From positions 1-64,000 of the forward strand of contig DCHC01000039.1 of the NCBI GenBank assembly GCA_002314755.1: a stretch of DNA of 64,000 nucleotides, written 5' to 3'. Of this stretch, positions 34,793-43,564 are shown piece by piece. The notes under the pieces were generated by a model. That model searched no databases. It had not been told where the DNA came from and saw only the letters and a program-made list of their open reading frames with translations. How positions within the stretch are numbered: position 1 is the stretch's first letter; every line of letters starts with the position of its first letter. Both the position numbers and the translations under genes were made by a program. The stretch is from Faecalibacterium sp. UBA1762 (GTDB lineage Bacteria; Bacillota; Clostridia; Oscillospirales; Ruminococcaceae).

Positions 34793-36775
34793 TTACATAC
34801 GGTAAATGGTCAATCCCTCAAAACGGGAGATCAGCTCAATCATTTTTTCCATTGCGGCAGAATCTTTTTTTGCTTCATCTATCGGCAGACCGCCTGCCGG
34901 GATCAAATCGTGGTGCATACGGGTGCGCTCCCGCATGGTGCTGTCGCTTGCACCAGTGATCGGATCGATATGTGCTATTCCGTATCGCCAGCCCAATGTG
35001 TATTTTTCATTGCACCAGCGGTCATGCTCAAAGCGGGAAATTTCCCGAATCTCCCACTCAGTAAAAGCATTTAGAGGCCGATAATCCACAGCGCGGTCGG
35101 TATAAAAGCAACCGATCTGTTCCAGCTGGGCGGCAAAGCCCTTTGCCTGGGCAATATTGGAGAGCTTGTACTCCAGCGATAGATTATCTTCAAAGGCGAG
35201 GGTCATCTCGTCTGGGGTTTCGGCTCCGCAGTATCGGCCGTTCAGGGCAAGGGCAAAGCGGTACAGGTTGATATAGTTAGAATCTGACAGATATAAACCG
35301 GTTCGCTTCTGCTTTTCCGTAACTTTGATTTTCAAAAGGGCAGGATTTACAGGACGCGTCAAATCTCCGTCAAAGGAGGGCATGGCCTCCCTAAGGCAGA
35401 CAATTTCATCAATATCATCCAAAAATTTGCAGCGGTTCTCCCGGACAGCCCCGGATTTTTTGGTATAGCCGGTGGATAGCATATTTCGATATGCCTTGGC
35501 ACCGGAAAATCTTGCCTGATAGGTTTCGTCATAAAAATAGGTCAGGCACAGCCCGTCTGAACCGTAATCCATGTCAAAATCAAAAGGGAAGATACCGCCG
35601 CGGCTATTCTGACCGTAGCTGGTCCGGTCCCAGCATTGCAGCTCATCACACAGCATCAGCAGATAAGCAAGAGGCTGACCATCCTGCAGGGAAAGACTTT
35701 GCTTTGTATGAAGCGCACCTCGCAGTGTAAATTTAAACAGACTATTGTGCAGCAGAATGGCGCAGAAGCTATCCCGGATTTCAGGTCGGATCTGATCAAA
35801 GCTGTCAATCTGTGGATGCTGCCGCAGATATGCTTTTGCCAAAATCAGACCGCTGAAATAGGCGTGGTCCATATACAGATATTCCCGATCCTCCGGGTTG
35901 GCATGAACGCCCCGGTCGGCCAAAGCATCCGCGAGAAAATTTTTGGTTTTATCCGGATCAGATCCAATGCGGTTCAGATATCCGGAAAGACACTCCGTTA
36001 CGGCAAAGGTGTAAAAACAGTTCAGATCTCCAAGAGCAGAGGCGGTGAAAGTTTCCATATTCCGGTAAGAAACATACGGGGCAAAGCCGGTGTCGTCATC
36101 ACTTGCCCCATCTATCCGGCAGACATATGCTTTCATCTGCTGGTGCGCTATCTCAAAGGGATAACCGATATCATGAAATAGACTGGTGATGCCCCAATAC
36201 AAAAGAAAATGATGGGCAGCCTGGCGGTCGTCGGTCAGGCCATACTTCCGGCAATAGGCACTGCGCAGGGTGGGCAGGTTGCGGTAGAGCGCCAAACCGA
36301 CCAGAAAAACATAGACACTGTGAGAGTAGTGGTCCCGATGCTTCATCAGCAGATTACTGGCGTTGGTTTCATGTTCGCTTAAAAGTTCTAAAAGCAGTTG
36401 GGCGGAATCGTATCCTTTGCCAAAGGGCTTAAAGATTTCGCAGTAGCAATAGTAGATATCAAAGGCATCCTCCCGGGTACCGCTTGCTAAAAAACGGGAA
36501 ATCGCCTGTTCAAAACATAGCCGGTCCAGGTCTCGCTCCATATTGAAAGGAATCTTTCCGGGACCGGAGCTGCGACCGGTGGAATCGTTCAGCTGCATAC
36601 GGTCAGGGTCGGAGACATCAAAGCAAAGATCCTCACACCAGTTGCGAAGAAAATCGATGGCGTCTGCTCCGTAGTGCCGGGCACAGGCTGCCGCGTCCGG
36701 GACAGTTACGCTGGTGTCCAATTTATAGTTAATCTTGTTTTTTTCTTTCATTTTCAGTAGCGCGTTGTAACCCAT
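34793..36775 (-). CDS. HD-domain protein with C-terminal RyR domain
   Basis: A 660-residue soluble protein. Residues about 150-380 contain an HD-type metal-hydrolase pattern: SHSVYVFLVG (His152), LFHDIGYPFE (His201-Asp202), MDHAYFSGL (His304), LLHN (His343) and LMLCDELQCWDR (Asp377). Residues about 570-660 match the RyR (ryanodine-receptor repeat) domain: FEHDRWCNEKYTLGWRYG, then TRMHHDLIP and an acidic-lysine helix. HD enzymes of such systems usually cleave nucleotides; RyR domains are proposed nucleotide-ligand sensors. ATG 36775 follows AGAGGT; the frame is open to 36808. It is the last gene of the TIR operon. HD and RyR calls are by motif; substrate is unknown. Confidence 0.78.
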   Translation of the reverse strand: MGYNALLKMKEKNKINYKLDTSVTVPDAAACARHYGADAIDFLRNWCEDLCFDVSDPDRMQLNDSTGRSSGPGKIPFNMERDLDRLCFEQAISRFLASGTREDAFDIYYCYCEIFKPFGKGYDSAQLLLELLSEHETNASNLLMKHRDHYSHSVYVFLVGLALYRNLPTLRSAYCRKYGLTDDRQAAHHFLLYWGITSLFHDIGYPFEIAHQQMKAYVCRIDGASDDDTGFAPYVSYRNMETFTASALGDLNCFYTFAVTECLSGYLNRIGSDPDKTKNFLADALADRGVHANPEDREYLYMDHAYFSGLILAKAYLRQHPQIDSFDQIRPEIRDSFCAILLHNSLFKFTLRGALHTKQSLSLQDGQPLAYLLMLCDELQCWDRTSYGQNSRGGIFPFDFDMDYGSDGLCLTYFYDETYQARFSGAKAYRNMLSTGYTKKSGAVRENRCKFLDDIDEIVCLREAMPSFDGDLTRPVNPALLKIKVTEKQKRTGLYLSDSNYINLYRFALALNGRYCGAETPDEMTLAFEDNLSLEYKLSNIAQAKGFAAQLEQIGCFYTDRAVDYRPLNAFTEWEIREISRFEHDRWCNEKYTLGWRYGIAHIDPITGASDSTMRERTRMHHDLIPAGGLPIDEAKKDSAAMEKMIELISRFEGLTIYRM

Positions 36776-36828
36776 AAAAGTACCTCTTTCTGACAGCAAG
36801 CTGTCCATACCGGTTGAAGTAACCGTGT

Positions 36829-38307
36829 TTAGTCATATTTGCACATTTTCAACTGTTCCATTTCAAAAACCTTTTGCATACAGTCGGTGTCACTGTCAAA
36901 TTTTTCTCGCTTGACTGCCTGCAGTGAGGCAAGATGCATTTCCAACACAGGCGGAAGCATGACATCATCCAGCATAATCACGGCCATGGGCTTGTTTTTG
37001 CTGGTGGCATAGTTTATTTCTTTCAGACAGTATTCGGAATCCACGCTGTTGGCGGAGATAAATGCAAGAAAACAGCTGCAATTTTTTAAATTGGAGGCGA
37101 TGACACCCTGCCATTCGGTACCTGTTTTGATGCTGTCATCATACCAATACTCATACCCGTTTTTATCTAACAGCTTCAGATAGGGCATGACCCGCTCCAA
37201 ATCCGCATGGGAATAGCTGATAAAGATGTAGTCCTTGTCGCCGTGCATGACTGCCTCGCCCCGTTTTTGGGTTTTACCGGCAATCGGACGGGTCAACAGG
37301 TAGGCGGCGATCAGCTGTAACATAACAGATAGCATACTGTAGCCACTTGTTTTAATAACAGTAATTCTACCCCACACATAGGGTAACGCACAAAACAGTA
37401 CTGCCAGCAGAATAAAGATAAATCCGTCTTTCAGATCAATCGGTATTTTTTTAAACCATTTTTTGGCACCGGAAGCATACCTTAGGCCGGTCAGTTTGGA
37501 AAAGACCAGGCCGATAAAGAGAAAGAAACCCAGGAAAAGAAGTATTTTGACAAACAGATCATCTGCTGTATCCCCTGATTGAAGCAAATTAAAGGCGGCT
37601 TTTATCCGTTTGGCAGCACTGACCTTTAACGGAATGGATGGGATGCACTGCTTCCCGTTTGCATCTGCCACGGTGCCGAAAAAGCCACCTGAAAGCTCTA
37701 ACAGGGCCAGATAGAGAAAGCCTGCCCCCTTGACCAAACCGCTGTTGCCGCGCAGAGAGATAAACACTGCCATCACGACCAAAAAGATGCCGACGTGGCA
37801 GGGTGTAAGCAGTAGGAGGGGAGGCATCCCGATCAGAAAAGCCAGAACGGCACGGTCTTCAAACAAAAACAGAACCAATAGAGTGAACGCCAACAACAGC
37901 GGAAGGATAGCCATTCCCGCAAAGCAGAAATACAGCACGGGCGCAATTAAAAGGGTACCCAACATGGGTGTCCACAGCCATATTAAAGAAAGCAGAATTT
38001 CCGCTGCCAGCAGAGCGGCATCGGTATCCTCGGTATATCGGGCGATCCATTTCACACCGTCGTTGACCAGACTGCCGGTATCAGACAGTCCGTATCGTAC
38101 GCAAACAAATAGAGATAGAAAGACGCTTAAAGTCAAAAGAAGCCGGACCGCCCAGCTGCCGGTGGTGGACTGAAAAACCCATCTGTCCCAGTTTCGGCGT
38201 AGCCTATCGGTGAAAAACGGCTTTTGCTCGGGAAGCAGGGCCGCCTGTCTGATCTCGTTTTCTATTGCCAGCACTGCATCGGCCTGCTGCCGAATTTGAT
38301 CTTCCAT
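36829..38307 (-). CDS. Polytopic membrane protein with C-terminal TIR domain (catalytic Glu present)
   Basis: A 492-residue protein. Residues 50-340 hold about eight membrane helices with no recognised family. Residues about 358-480 are a TIR domain: DYIFISYSHADLERVMPYL, YEYWYDDSIKTGTEW, and FISANSVDSEYCLKEINYA, where Glu430 aligns with the NADase glutamate of bacterial TIR enzymes. ATG 38307 is ten bases after AGGAGGT; the frame is open to 38391. Fifth gene of the operon. Expected role: a membrane-anchored NAD-consuming or nucleotide-producing effector on the cytoplasmic side. The N-terminal part might itself be a channel; that is conjecture. Confidence 0.82.
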   Translation of the reverse strand: MEDQIRQQADAVLAIENEIRQAALLPEQKPFFTDRLRRNWDRWVFQSTTGSWAVRLLLTLSVFLSLFVCVRYGLSDTGSLVNDGVKWIARYTEDTDAALLAAEILLSLIWLWTPMLGTLLIAPVLYFCFAGMAILPLLLAFTLLVLFLFEDRAVLAFLIGMPPLLLLTPCHVGIFLVVMAVFISLRGNSGLVKGAGFLYLALLELSGGFFGTVADANGKQCIPSIPLKVSAAKRIKAAFNLLQSGDTADDLFVKILLFLGFFLFIGLVFSKLTGLRYASGAKKWFKKIPIDLKDGFIFILLAVLFCALPYVWGRITVIKTSGYSMLSVMLQLIAAYLLTRPIAGKTQKRGEAVMHGDKDYIFISYSHADLERVMPYLKLLDKNGYEYWYDDSIKTGTEWQGVIASNLKNCSCFLAFISANSVDSEYCLKEINYATSKNKPMAVIMLDDVMLPPVLEMHLASLQAVKREKFDSDTDCMQKVFEMEQLKMCKYD

Positions 38308-38345
38308 CCTGAAAAACCTCCTATTATGGTTACGGAAAAGGGCAG

Positions 38346-39938
38346 TCACACACTGAAATCCGGGGTGTTTTCCTGACAGTAGGAGACCCAATTTCCGTTT
38401 TCGATCAGTTCCTCCCGCCCAAGTTGTCGGAACAGCTCCGGCTGCAATGCAGCGGTTTCGTTAAACTGTCTCAAAGCCTGGGCAAAAAGCAGTTCCATTT
38501 TTTTGTGGTCCGAACTTTTGCGCTCCAGGGATAGCTTGCCGTAATAACCTGAGACAAAGACGGTAACAGCGGAAAGACAACCCCAAAAGACCTTCAGCAG
38601 GGTGCGCAGACTGAGCCCCCAAAAGGCAGAGGATATGACAACGGGAAAAGCATATTCCAACAGCGACACTGTGGCCCATGTGAGCAGAGTACAGACAACC
38701 ATGGCACGGGTGATCCGTTGCTGTTTTTTGTGTTTTGCTTTGTTACGCCGGAAAGCCTTCGTGTGGTAGGTAAGTTGGCCCTCTACCCATGCCGTTTTGA
38801 TTTGCTGCCAGGGAACATCCCGATTCGGGACAGGACCGATCAACAGGCTATTTACCGCTTTTTTTATCCAGGTCGCATCCTGTTTTTGTGTCCAGGTAAA
38901 GTCGTCACAGACCTGATCCGGCATACCCAGTGCGTGAAAATACAGTTGAATCCGTAAAGCCTCCGCCAGTGACCGGTATTGCAGATAGTTCTCGTGCTGG
39001 TGAAACCGTGTCAGCAGCAGATAACCCAAAGCATACAAACCGACTGCAATGCCGTACCCGGCAAGGCAGTTGCTCAGATCCAATTCGTCATACATCAGGT
39101 ACAAAAGCACCAAAATCACGCCGAAAACAGCAAACAGGCCCAAAATCTTCAGGTACTGTTTCTGGCATTTGACCGAAAAACCGTCGGCGGCGTCATAGAC
39201 CTGCTGCAGCCGGTTGCGCACTGAGTTATGCAGATATTTTTCCGGCAGAAGGAGATAGGTTTTGCCCGGATTCTCTTTTGCCGCTTTGGCGTTAAAGCGA
39301 TCTGTTTGTGTCAGCTCCCGGGCAAGAGATCCCGGTTCGTTTTCCAGCAGGGTTGCGCAGATTGGAAAGACATTCTGACCGGAGACGCGGGGCGTGGCAA
39401 TATGAAGGACCGCGCCGTCGTTTCCCGCACGGAAAGGCTTTCTGTCAAGGTAGTTTCCCTTCAACATAAAATCCACTGCTTCGGCGGTGCCGCAGCCGGA
39501 TTTTTTGCCGGGCGCGCCGTCCCAAAGAGCAAGTAACACATGGCAGTGCGCAGCCACATAAATACCCGCCTGCCGGTAAAGATAATCCCGTTCCGGCTGT
39601 TCCGGCTCGGTAAACGGGGAAACAAACACCTGTTCGGCTTTGATATACAGACTGTCAAACTCCTCCGCCTGTTCCGGGGTAAAATCCTTCCGATATTCCG
39701 TTTTCTCCATCGGCAGGGGACAATACAGCGGAATCGACAGGGAAAGGGCTACGCGGGCACACAGGGTATCTGCCCCTGCCGCAAGAGAGTTCAGCATCCG
39801 GACAGGGGAGTGAGGATAATCTTTTTTTAACTGAAGCAGAAAGTCTCGGACGGCCTGCTCCAGGGAGGAAACATCCTGCGGACGGATATCCCGGTGACCG
39901 GTGACTCCGATGACAATGGGTACGGTTTGATTCATCAT
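38346..39938 (-). CDS. SLOG-like Rossmann domain with two 2TM (SLATT-like) units
   Basis: A 530-residue protein. Residues about 5-150 look like a SLOG/LOG-type nucleotide-binding Rossmann domain: IVIGVTGHRDIRP, LNSLAAGADTLCARVAL, and LLALWDGAPG with GCGTAEAV (the GGTAE-like loop). Two membrane hairpins follow, near residues 258-310 and 425-480. Between them YLQYRSLAEALRIQLYF resembles the YR-x-x-AE-x-LR signature of SLATT 2TM effectors. A soluble tail ends the protein. SLOG proteins are thought to sense or process nucleotide-derived signals and SLATT proteins to form pores. Family names are inferred from motifs only. Fourth gene of the operon. Confidence 0.65.
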   Translation of the reverse strand: MMNQTVPIVIGVTGHRDIRPQDVSSLEQAVRDFLLQLKKDYPHSPVRMLNSLAAGADTLCARVALSLSIPLYCPLPMEKTEYRKDFTPEQAEEFDSLYIKAEQVFVSPFTEPEQPERDYLYRQAGIYVAAHCHVLLALWDGAPGKKSGCGTAEAVDFMLKGNYLDRKPFRAGNDGAVLHIATPRVSGQNVFPICATLLENEPGSLARELTQTDRFNAKAAKENPGKTYLLLPEKYLHNSVRNRLQQVYDAADGFSVKCQKQYLKILGLFAVFGVILVLLYLMYDELDLSNCLAGYGIAVGLYALGYLLLTRFHQHENYLQYRSLAEALRIQLYFHALGMPDQVCDDFTWTQKQDATWIKKAVNSLLIGPVPNRDVPWQQIKTAWVEGQLTYHTKAFRRNKAKHKKQQRITRAMVVCTLLTWATVSLLEYAFPVVISSAFWGLSLRTLLKVFWGCLSAVTVFVSGYYGKLSLERKSSDHKKMELLFAQALRQFNETAALQPELFRQLGREELIENGNWVSYCQENTPDFSV

Positions 39939-39986
39939 ATTGCGGCACTTTCTCAGTTTTTAACGGTTGTAAGCGGTTGTTTTAGC

Positions 39987-40982
39987 TCAGCCGTTAAAAT
40001 ACTCTACGGTAAAGGAGGCATTCTCCGGAATGGTTACCGGAAAAACCCCATAGGTCAGACGGACAAGCTGCAAATTTGCACAAGAAAGTAACGGCTGAAG
40101 CGTTTCGAGCTCTCCGCTGCGAATGTCAATGCGGGTCAGCGAGGGAAAATACTGCATGTATTCCAGCAGCTCATCGTTCGCGGCATCCAACCGGATTTCT
40201 TCTATCGGGCAGTCGATCAAGTTTTGATAGTTTATAGGCGAGGACTGCCCCCAGATTTCAAAACCGATGGCATCTTCCAACAGGGCTTTTGTCTCGTCAC
40301 TCCGGAAAGATATGGGCTGTAGAAGCTCCTGCCTGGTTTGGTTTACAACCCCTTTGGTAAGTGCGTTTTTCTCGGTTTTGATAATCTCCGGCTGAGCGGC
40401 ATTGGCTGCAGCTGTCTCCGCCTGGGCAAGGCCGGGCAGCAGAGAGTCAAACCAACCGGCATTCAAACCGTAAATACCCGCGCCAAGGGCAACAAGCAGC
40501 ATGACTGCCAAAGCAAGAATACCGCTCCAAAAGTTTCCTTTTCTGATTTTTCCTACACCGTGGGAATAACCGGTGGTGCCATCACCCAAAAGCGGTAAAA
40601 CCTCAAGTCGGACGAGCAGATCCTCCGGACTGTTTACCGGAATGCGATCCTTCAGCAGAGGGTGGCGGGCATCCTCTATGGGATACTGAAAAACCGGACA
40701 GCCCAGCTCCACGGCGTTGACGACCTCATTTTCACAGTTGGGGGACATAAGGGATGCCGGAGAAACAAATACCAGTACCCCTGCAGCGTGTTGCAGATGC
40801 CAGGCAATATTGTGGGGCCACTCGCTGCCGGGGGCGATCCCCTCATCGTACCAGACCCGAATTTTGTTTTCGAACAGGATACGGAGGACCGGCTGGACAA
40901 GATCACTGTTTTTGTGGGCATAGCTAACAAACAGGTAGGGCTCTTTTCCCTCGTAGGCAGGGACCTGTTCTAACATTTTCAT
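39987..40982 (-). CDS. TIR-TM protein with short LRR-like C-terminus (catalytic Glu present)
   Basis: A 331-residue protein. TIR domain at residues 13-130: PYLFVSYAHKNSDLVQPVLR, IRVWYDEGIAPGSEW, and VFVSPASLMSPNCENEVVNA, with Glu86 at the catalytic position. One membrane helix (151-172) follows the basic stretch KIRKGN, which by the positive-inside rule keeps TIR in the cytoplasm and places the last 155 residues outside. That part ends with leucine-rich segments (FPSLTRIDIRSGELETLQPL, CANLQLVRLTYG). AAAGGTG precedes ATG. Third gene of the operon. Confidence 0.82.
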   Translation of the reverse strand: MKMLEQVPAYEGKEPYLFVSYAHKNSDLVQPVLRILFENKIRVWYDEGIAPGSEWPHNIAWHLQHAAGVLVFVSPASLMSPNCENEVVNAVELGCPVFQYPIEDARHPLLKDRIPVNSPEDLLVRLEVLPLLGDGTTGYSHGVGKIRKGNFWSGILALAVMLLVALGAGIYGLNAGWFDSLLPGLAQAETAAANAAQPEIIKTEKNALTKGVVNQTRQELLQPISFRSDETKALLEDAIGFEIWGQSSPINYQNLIDCPIEEIRLDAANDELLEYMQYFPSLTRIDIRSGELETLQPLLSCANLQLVRLTYGVFPVTIPENASFTVEYFNG

Positions 40983-41012
40983 CTGAACGGCACCTTTCTT
41001 TTCTGCGGGATG

Positions 41013-41882
41013 TCAACGGACTATTTCAACCCGAAGTCCTGCGTTATATAGCTCTCTGGCATAGATGAGCTGGGTTTGATCGATCTTTACTGTTTGCAGC
41101 CCGTTTACCGAAAGCAGCGGGCGTAAAGATATTTTGTCCGGAAGCCCTGCGACATTGACGGTTTCGATATTGATTTTTTCAATCCCGTCTATGGAGGAGA
41201 AATGACCGTCGGAAAGGTCCAGCTCCTGTACAGATTTGTCAGCCAGGGCGTCAATCCCTTTGTCCCCGTAGGCGGAAATGCTCAGGTAGCTGCTACCATC
41301 CGCGTCACGCAAAAGGGTAGCGGGGGAAGTCTTTTTTGCCACCGCCGCAGCTGCGCAGGCAAGAAACGCAACCAAAAAAGCGGCAATCATGACAGCGGAT
41401 ATCCGTTTTTTGCGGTGGGTATCTGTTTTTTGCAGCATACAAGGTCCTACAATGTCCTGGGTCAGGATGCCGCTTTGTAAAAGCTGCTCTGCAGTGTCCT
41501 CCGGGGTGGAGAAAACCGTAACGGGAATATTGGCAAGCTGCATTTCAAGCCCGTGCGACAGGGGAAAATCTGCCGTTTTGATGCAAAATAAAGGCTTTCG
41601 CAGGCTAAGCAGATAGTTTACAGTATTGCGGAAAGAAAGAGATTCCAGGCTTTCCGGTGACAGAAAAAGGATCGCTGCCCGGCAGTTTGCTATTCTTTCG
41701 GCAAGTGCTTCGGAATCAGGCGTTTCTCTGCCGCCGGTGACAGCATAGGAAAAACGCATACCGCGACAGGCAAGAAGTGCAAGAACCTGCGCAGCAAGAG
41801 GTTCCTGGGCAGAAAAGCACCCAAGATAAGCGTAGTCATCTGTTCCATTATAGGAGAGATAAGTAAAATGCTGTTTCATCAT
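41013..41882 (-). CDS. Degenerate TIR-TM protein with short LRR-like tail (catalytic Glu lost)
   Basis: A 289-residue protein. The N-terminal 125 residues align with the neighbouring TIR domains (HFTYLSYNGTDDYAY, ANCRAAILFLSPESLESLSF) but at the catalytic position RNTVNYLL has Thr87 instead of Glu, and the nearby conserved Cys is Phe. A single membrane helix (161-182) follows HRKKR, so the tail of about 105 residues should be outside; it has leucine-rich strands (QELDLSDGHFSSIDGIEKI, NGLQTVKIDQTQL). Start is uncertain among ATG 41891, 41882 and 41879; 41882 fits AAAGG best. Second gene of the operon; likely a scaffold or sensor rather than an enzyme. Confidence 0.75.
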   Translation of the reverse strand: MMKQHFTYLSYNGTDDYAYLGCFSAQEPLAAQVLALLACRGMRFSYAVTGGRETPDSEALAERIANCRAAILFLSPESLESLSFRNTVNYLLSLRKPLFCIKTADFPLSHGLEMQLANIPVTVFSTPEDTAEQLLQSGILTQDIVGPCMLQKTDTHRKKRISAVMIAAFLVAFLACAAAAVAKKTSPATLLRDADGSSYLSISAYGDKGIDALADKSVQELDLSDGHFSSIDGIEKINIETVNVAGLPDKISLRPLLSVNGLQTVKIDQTQLIYARELYNAGLRVEIVR

Positions 41883-41898
41883 ATTGACCATTGACCTT

Positions 41899-43485
41899 TC
41901 AGTCGTTTCTGTAACAGATCTCAAACGGAGCATCTAACAGCTGTCGCTCAACTAAATCCTGCATATCGGAGGAAACCGTCAACATCTGTAGGGAGGGGAG
42001 CCGTAAAATGGGGGTAAGGTCCGTTAGTTGGTTTGCGTACTTCAAATCCAGCATGGAAATATCCTGAAAATGTGCCAAACCATCTAAAGAGGTCAGGGAG
42101 CATCCCGCCAGGTTCAGCTCTCCACCTGGGGTGATATTGATTTCTGCCAACTCTTTCAACGAATCAATTTTCAGACCGGCCCAAAGCAGCTTTTGGATGG
42201 GTTTTCCCGCGATGTAGGGCAGCAGATCCTGCAGGGGTACATTGCATAGACGCAAGGTACTGAAGCTTTTTACCTCGGAAAGAGGGGAAAAATCACGGAT
42301 GTAGGTGCTATCAACATCCAGATACAAATTGACCGCCTGTCCGAGGTCCGGAAGCTGAGTAACCGGGGCCTGATTCATATCAAGGCGAATTAGTTGGCCG
42401 GTGGAATAGACGGGAGAAGGATCCGTCACCAGGCTTTCGGAAATGTTCAGATGCTCCAGTTGTTGCAGCTGTCCGATGCCGGATAGATCTCTGACAAGGG
42501 TCCTGTCAATCAAAACGACCCGCAGGTTGGGGTTTTCCCATAGCATACTCACATCTGTGACATCGGTGGAGGTGAGCGAAAGATATTCCAATAGTGGAAG
42601 CTCCTGAAGGCCCTCCACAGAAGTAATTGGGTTGGCACTTAAATCCAGCTCCCGCAGCTTTGTCAACCGGAGAATGGGAGAGATGTCGGCAATTTGATTG
42701 CCGCAAAGACATAAATACTCCAAATTTGGCATGTAGGATAAAATGGTAAGATCATCCGATGTCAAGGTGCCGACCGGAACGGAGCCTTGATGCTCCATGT
42801 TGTTGTTTACAGATAAATCAAAGGATACGCTTGTGCGGTCGGAGTCGTCATACCAGCTATGTACCGTGGAATCAAAGGACTGGTCGCCCACAACATACAG
42901 ACGGGTGATACTGGCTAATTCCTCTGCGGTCAGCCCCCATTGCTTCGCAAGGTTTTTGGCGGAAAGAGCAGGGGCAATCAATAAGGGATTGATGACTGTA
43001 AAAAACAAAAGGATTGCGGACACAATAGGAACGGATACCGCCAAAGTCGCTTTTTTTTGCTGATAACGCTTTTGAATTGGCGTCACTGCCATATGCTGAA
43101 ACAGAGAAGAAGACTTTAACTTACTGAGAAACCCTTCATCCAATTGCTCCGGGTGCATGGACTGTTGGCTGCCCAGCTGCAAAGCGCCCCATGGAGTGGT
43201 GTTGACCTCTTCCAGATAAACGCACAATATTTGTTGATTAAAATCGACCGCGGCGTTGACAATGGCATGAAAGCGCGGATCCAAGGCGAATTTTTGAGTT
43301 ACAAACAGCAGTACTCCGCTTGACGCCCGCAGATGGCGTTTTTCTTTGTTGGAAAAGCTGTCCCCCTGCCAGAATAAGACGCCGTCCTGTTCCAGTGCCT
43401 GCAGTAAAGGGGAAACCTGTTCAGCGGCATCTGCGGAAAAGGCGGTATAGATAAACGGCTTGTCGTTTTTACAGTAGCCTGGCAT
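41899..43485 (-). CDS. TIR-TM-LRR protein, catalytic Glu lost, large extracellular LRR
   Basis: A 528-residue protein. Residues 8-125 align with the TIR domains of this operon (PFIYTAFSADAAEQVSPLL, SSGVLLFVTQKFALDPRF) but Ile75 stands where the catalytic Glu should be. A membrane helix (147-170) follows KRYQQKK, implying TIR inside. Residues about 245-525 are internalin-like leucine-rich repeats of about 22 residues (LEYLCLCGNQIADISPILRL, LRELDLSANPITSVEGL, LEYLSLTSTDVTDVSML and more). GGAGGAAT is eight bases before ATG 43485. First gene of the operon. The order TIR-membrane-LRR is the reverse of a Toll-like receptor, but gives the same topology. Confidence 0.82.
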   Translation of the reverse strand: MPGYCKNDKPFIYTAFSADAAEQVSPLLQALEQDGVLFWQGDSFSNKEKRHLRASSGVLLFVTQKFALDPRFHAIVNAAVDFNQQILCVYLEEVNTTPWGALQLGSQQSMHPEQLDEGFLSKLKSSSLFQHMAVTPIQKRYQQKKATLAVSVPIVSAILLFFTVINPLLIAPALSAKNLAKQWGLTAEELASITRLYVVGDQSFDSTVHSWYDDSDRTSVSFDLSVNNNMEHQGSVPVGTLTSDDLTILSYMPNLEYLCLCGNQIADISPILRLTKLRELDLSANPITSVEGLQELPLLEYLSLTSTDVTDVSMLWENPNLRVVLIDRTLVRDLSGIGQLQQLEHLNISESLVTDPSPVYSTGQLIRLDMNQAPVTQLPDLGQAVNLYLDVDSTYIRDFSPLSEVKSFSTLRLCNVPLQDLLPYIAGKPIQKLLWAGLKIDSLKELAEINITPGGELNLAGCSLTSLDGLAHFQDISMLDLKYANQLTDLTPILRLPSLQMLTVSSDMQDLVERQLLDAPFEICYRND

Positions 43486-43522
43486 AGCTTTATTCCTCCG
43501 ATGAACCGGAAAATGAAAGAAA

Positions 43523-43549
43523 ATGCCGTACGGAAAAACCGTACGGCAT
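43523..43549 (-). terminator. Perfect hairpin in the TIR operon leader (terminator or attenuator)
   Basis: An 11-bp perfect stem, ATGCCGTACGG with CCGTACGGCAT, loop of five T on the minus strand, followed by TTTCTTTCATTTT. It lies downstream of the arabinose genes and between the candidate TIR promoter and the first TIR gene. It can end araA readthrough, and because it is inside the TIR leader it may also act as an attenuator. Confidence 0.7.
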
Positions 43550-43564
43550 GCATGAACACATTTT

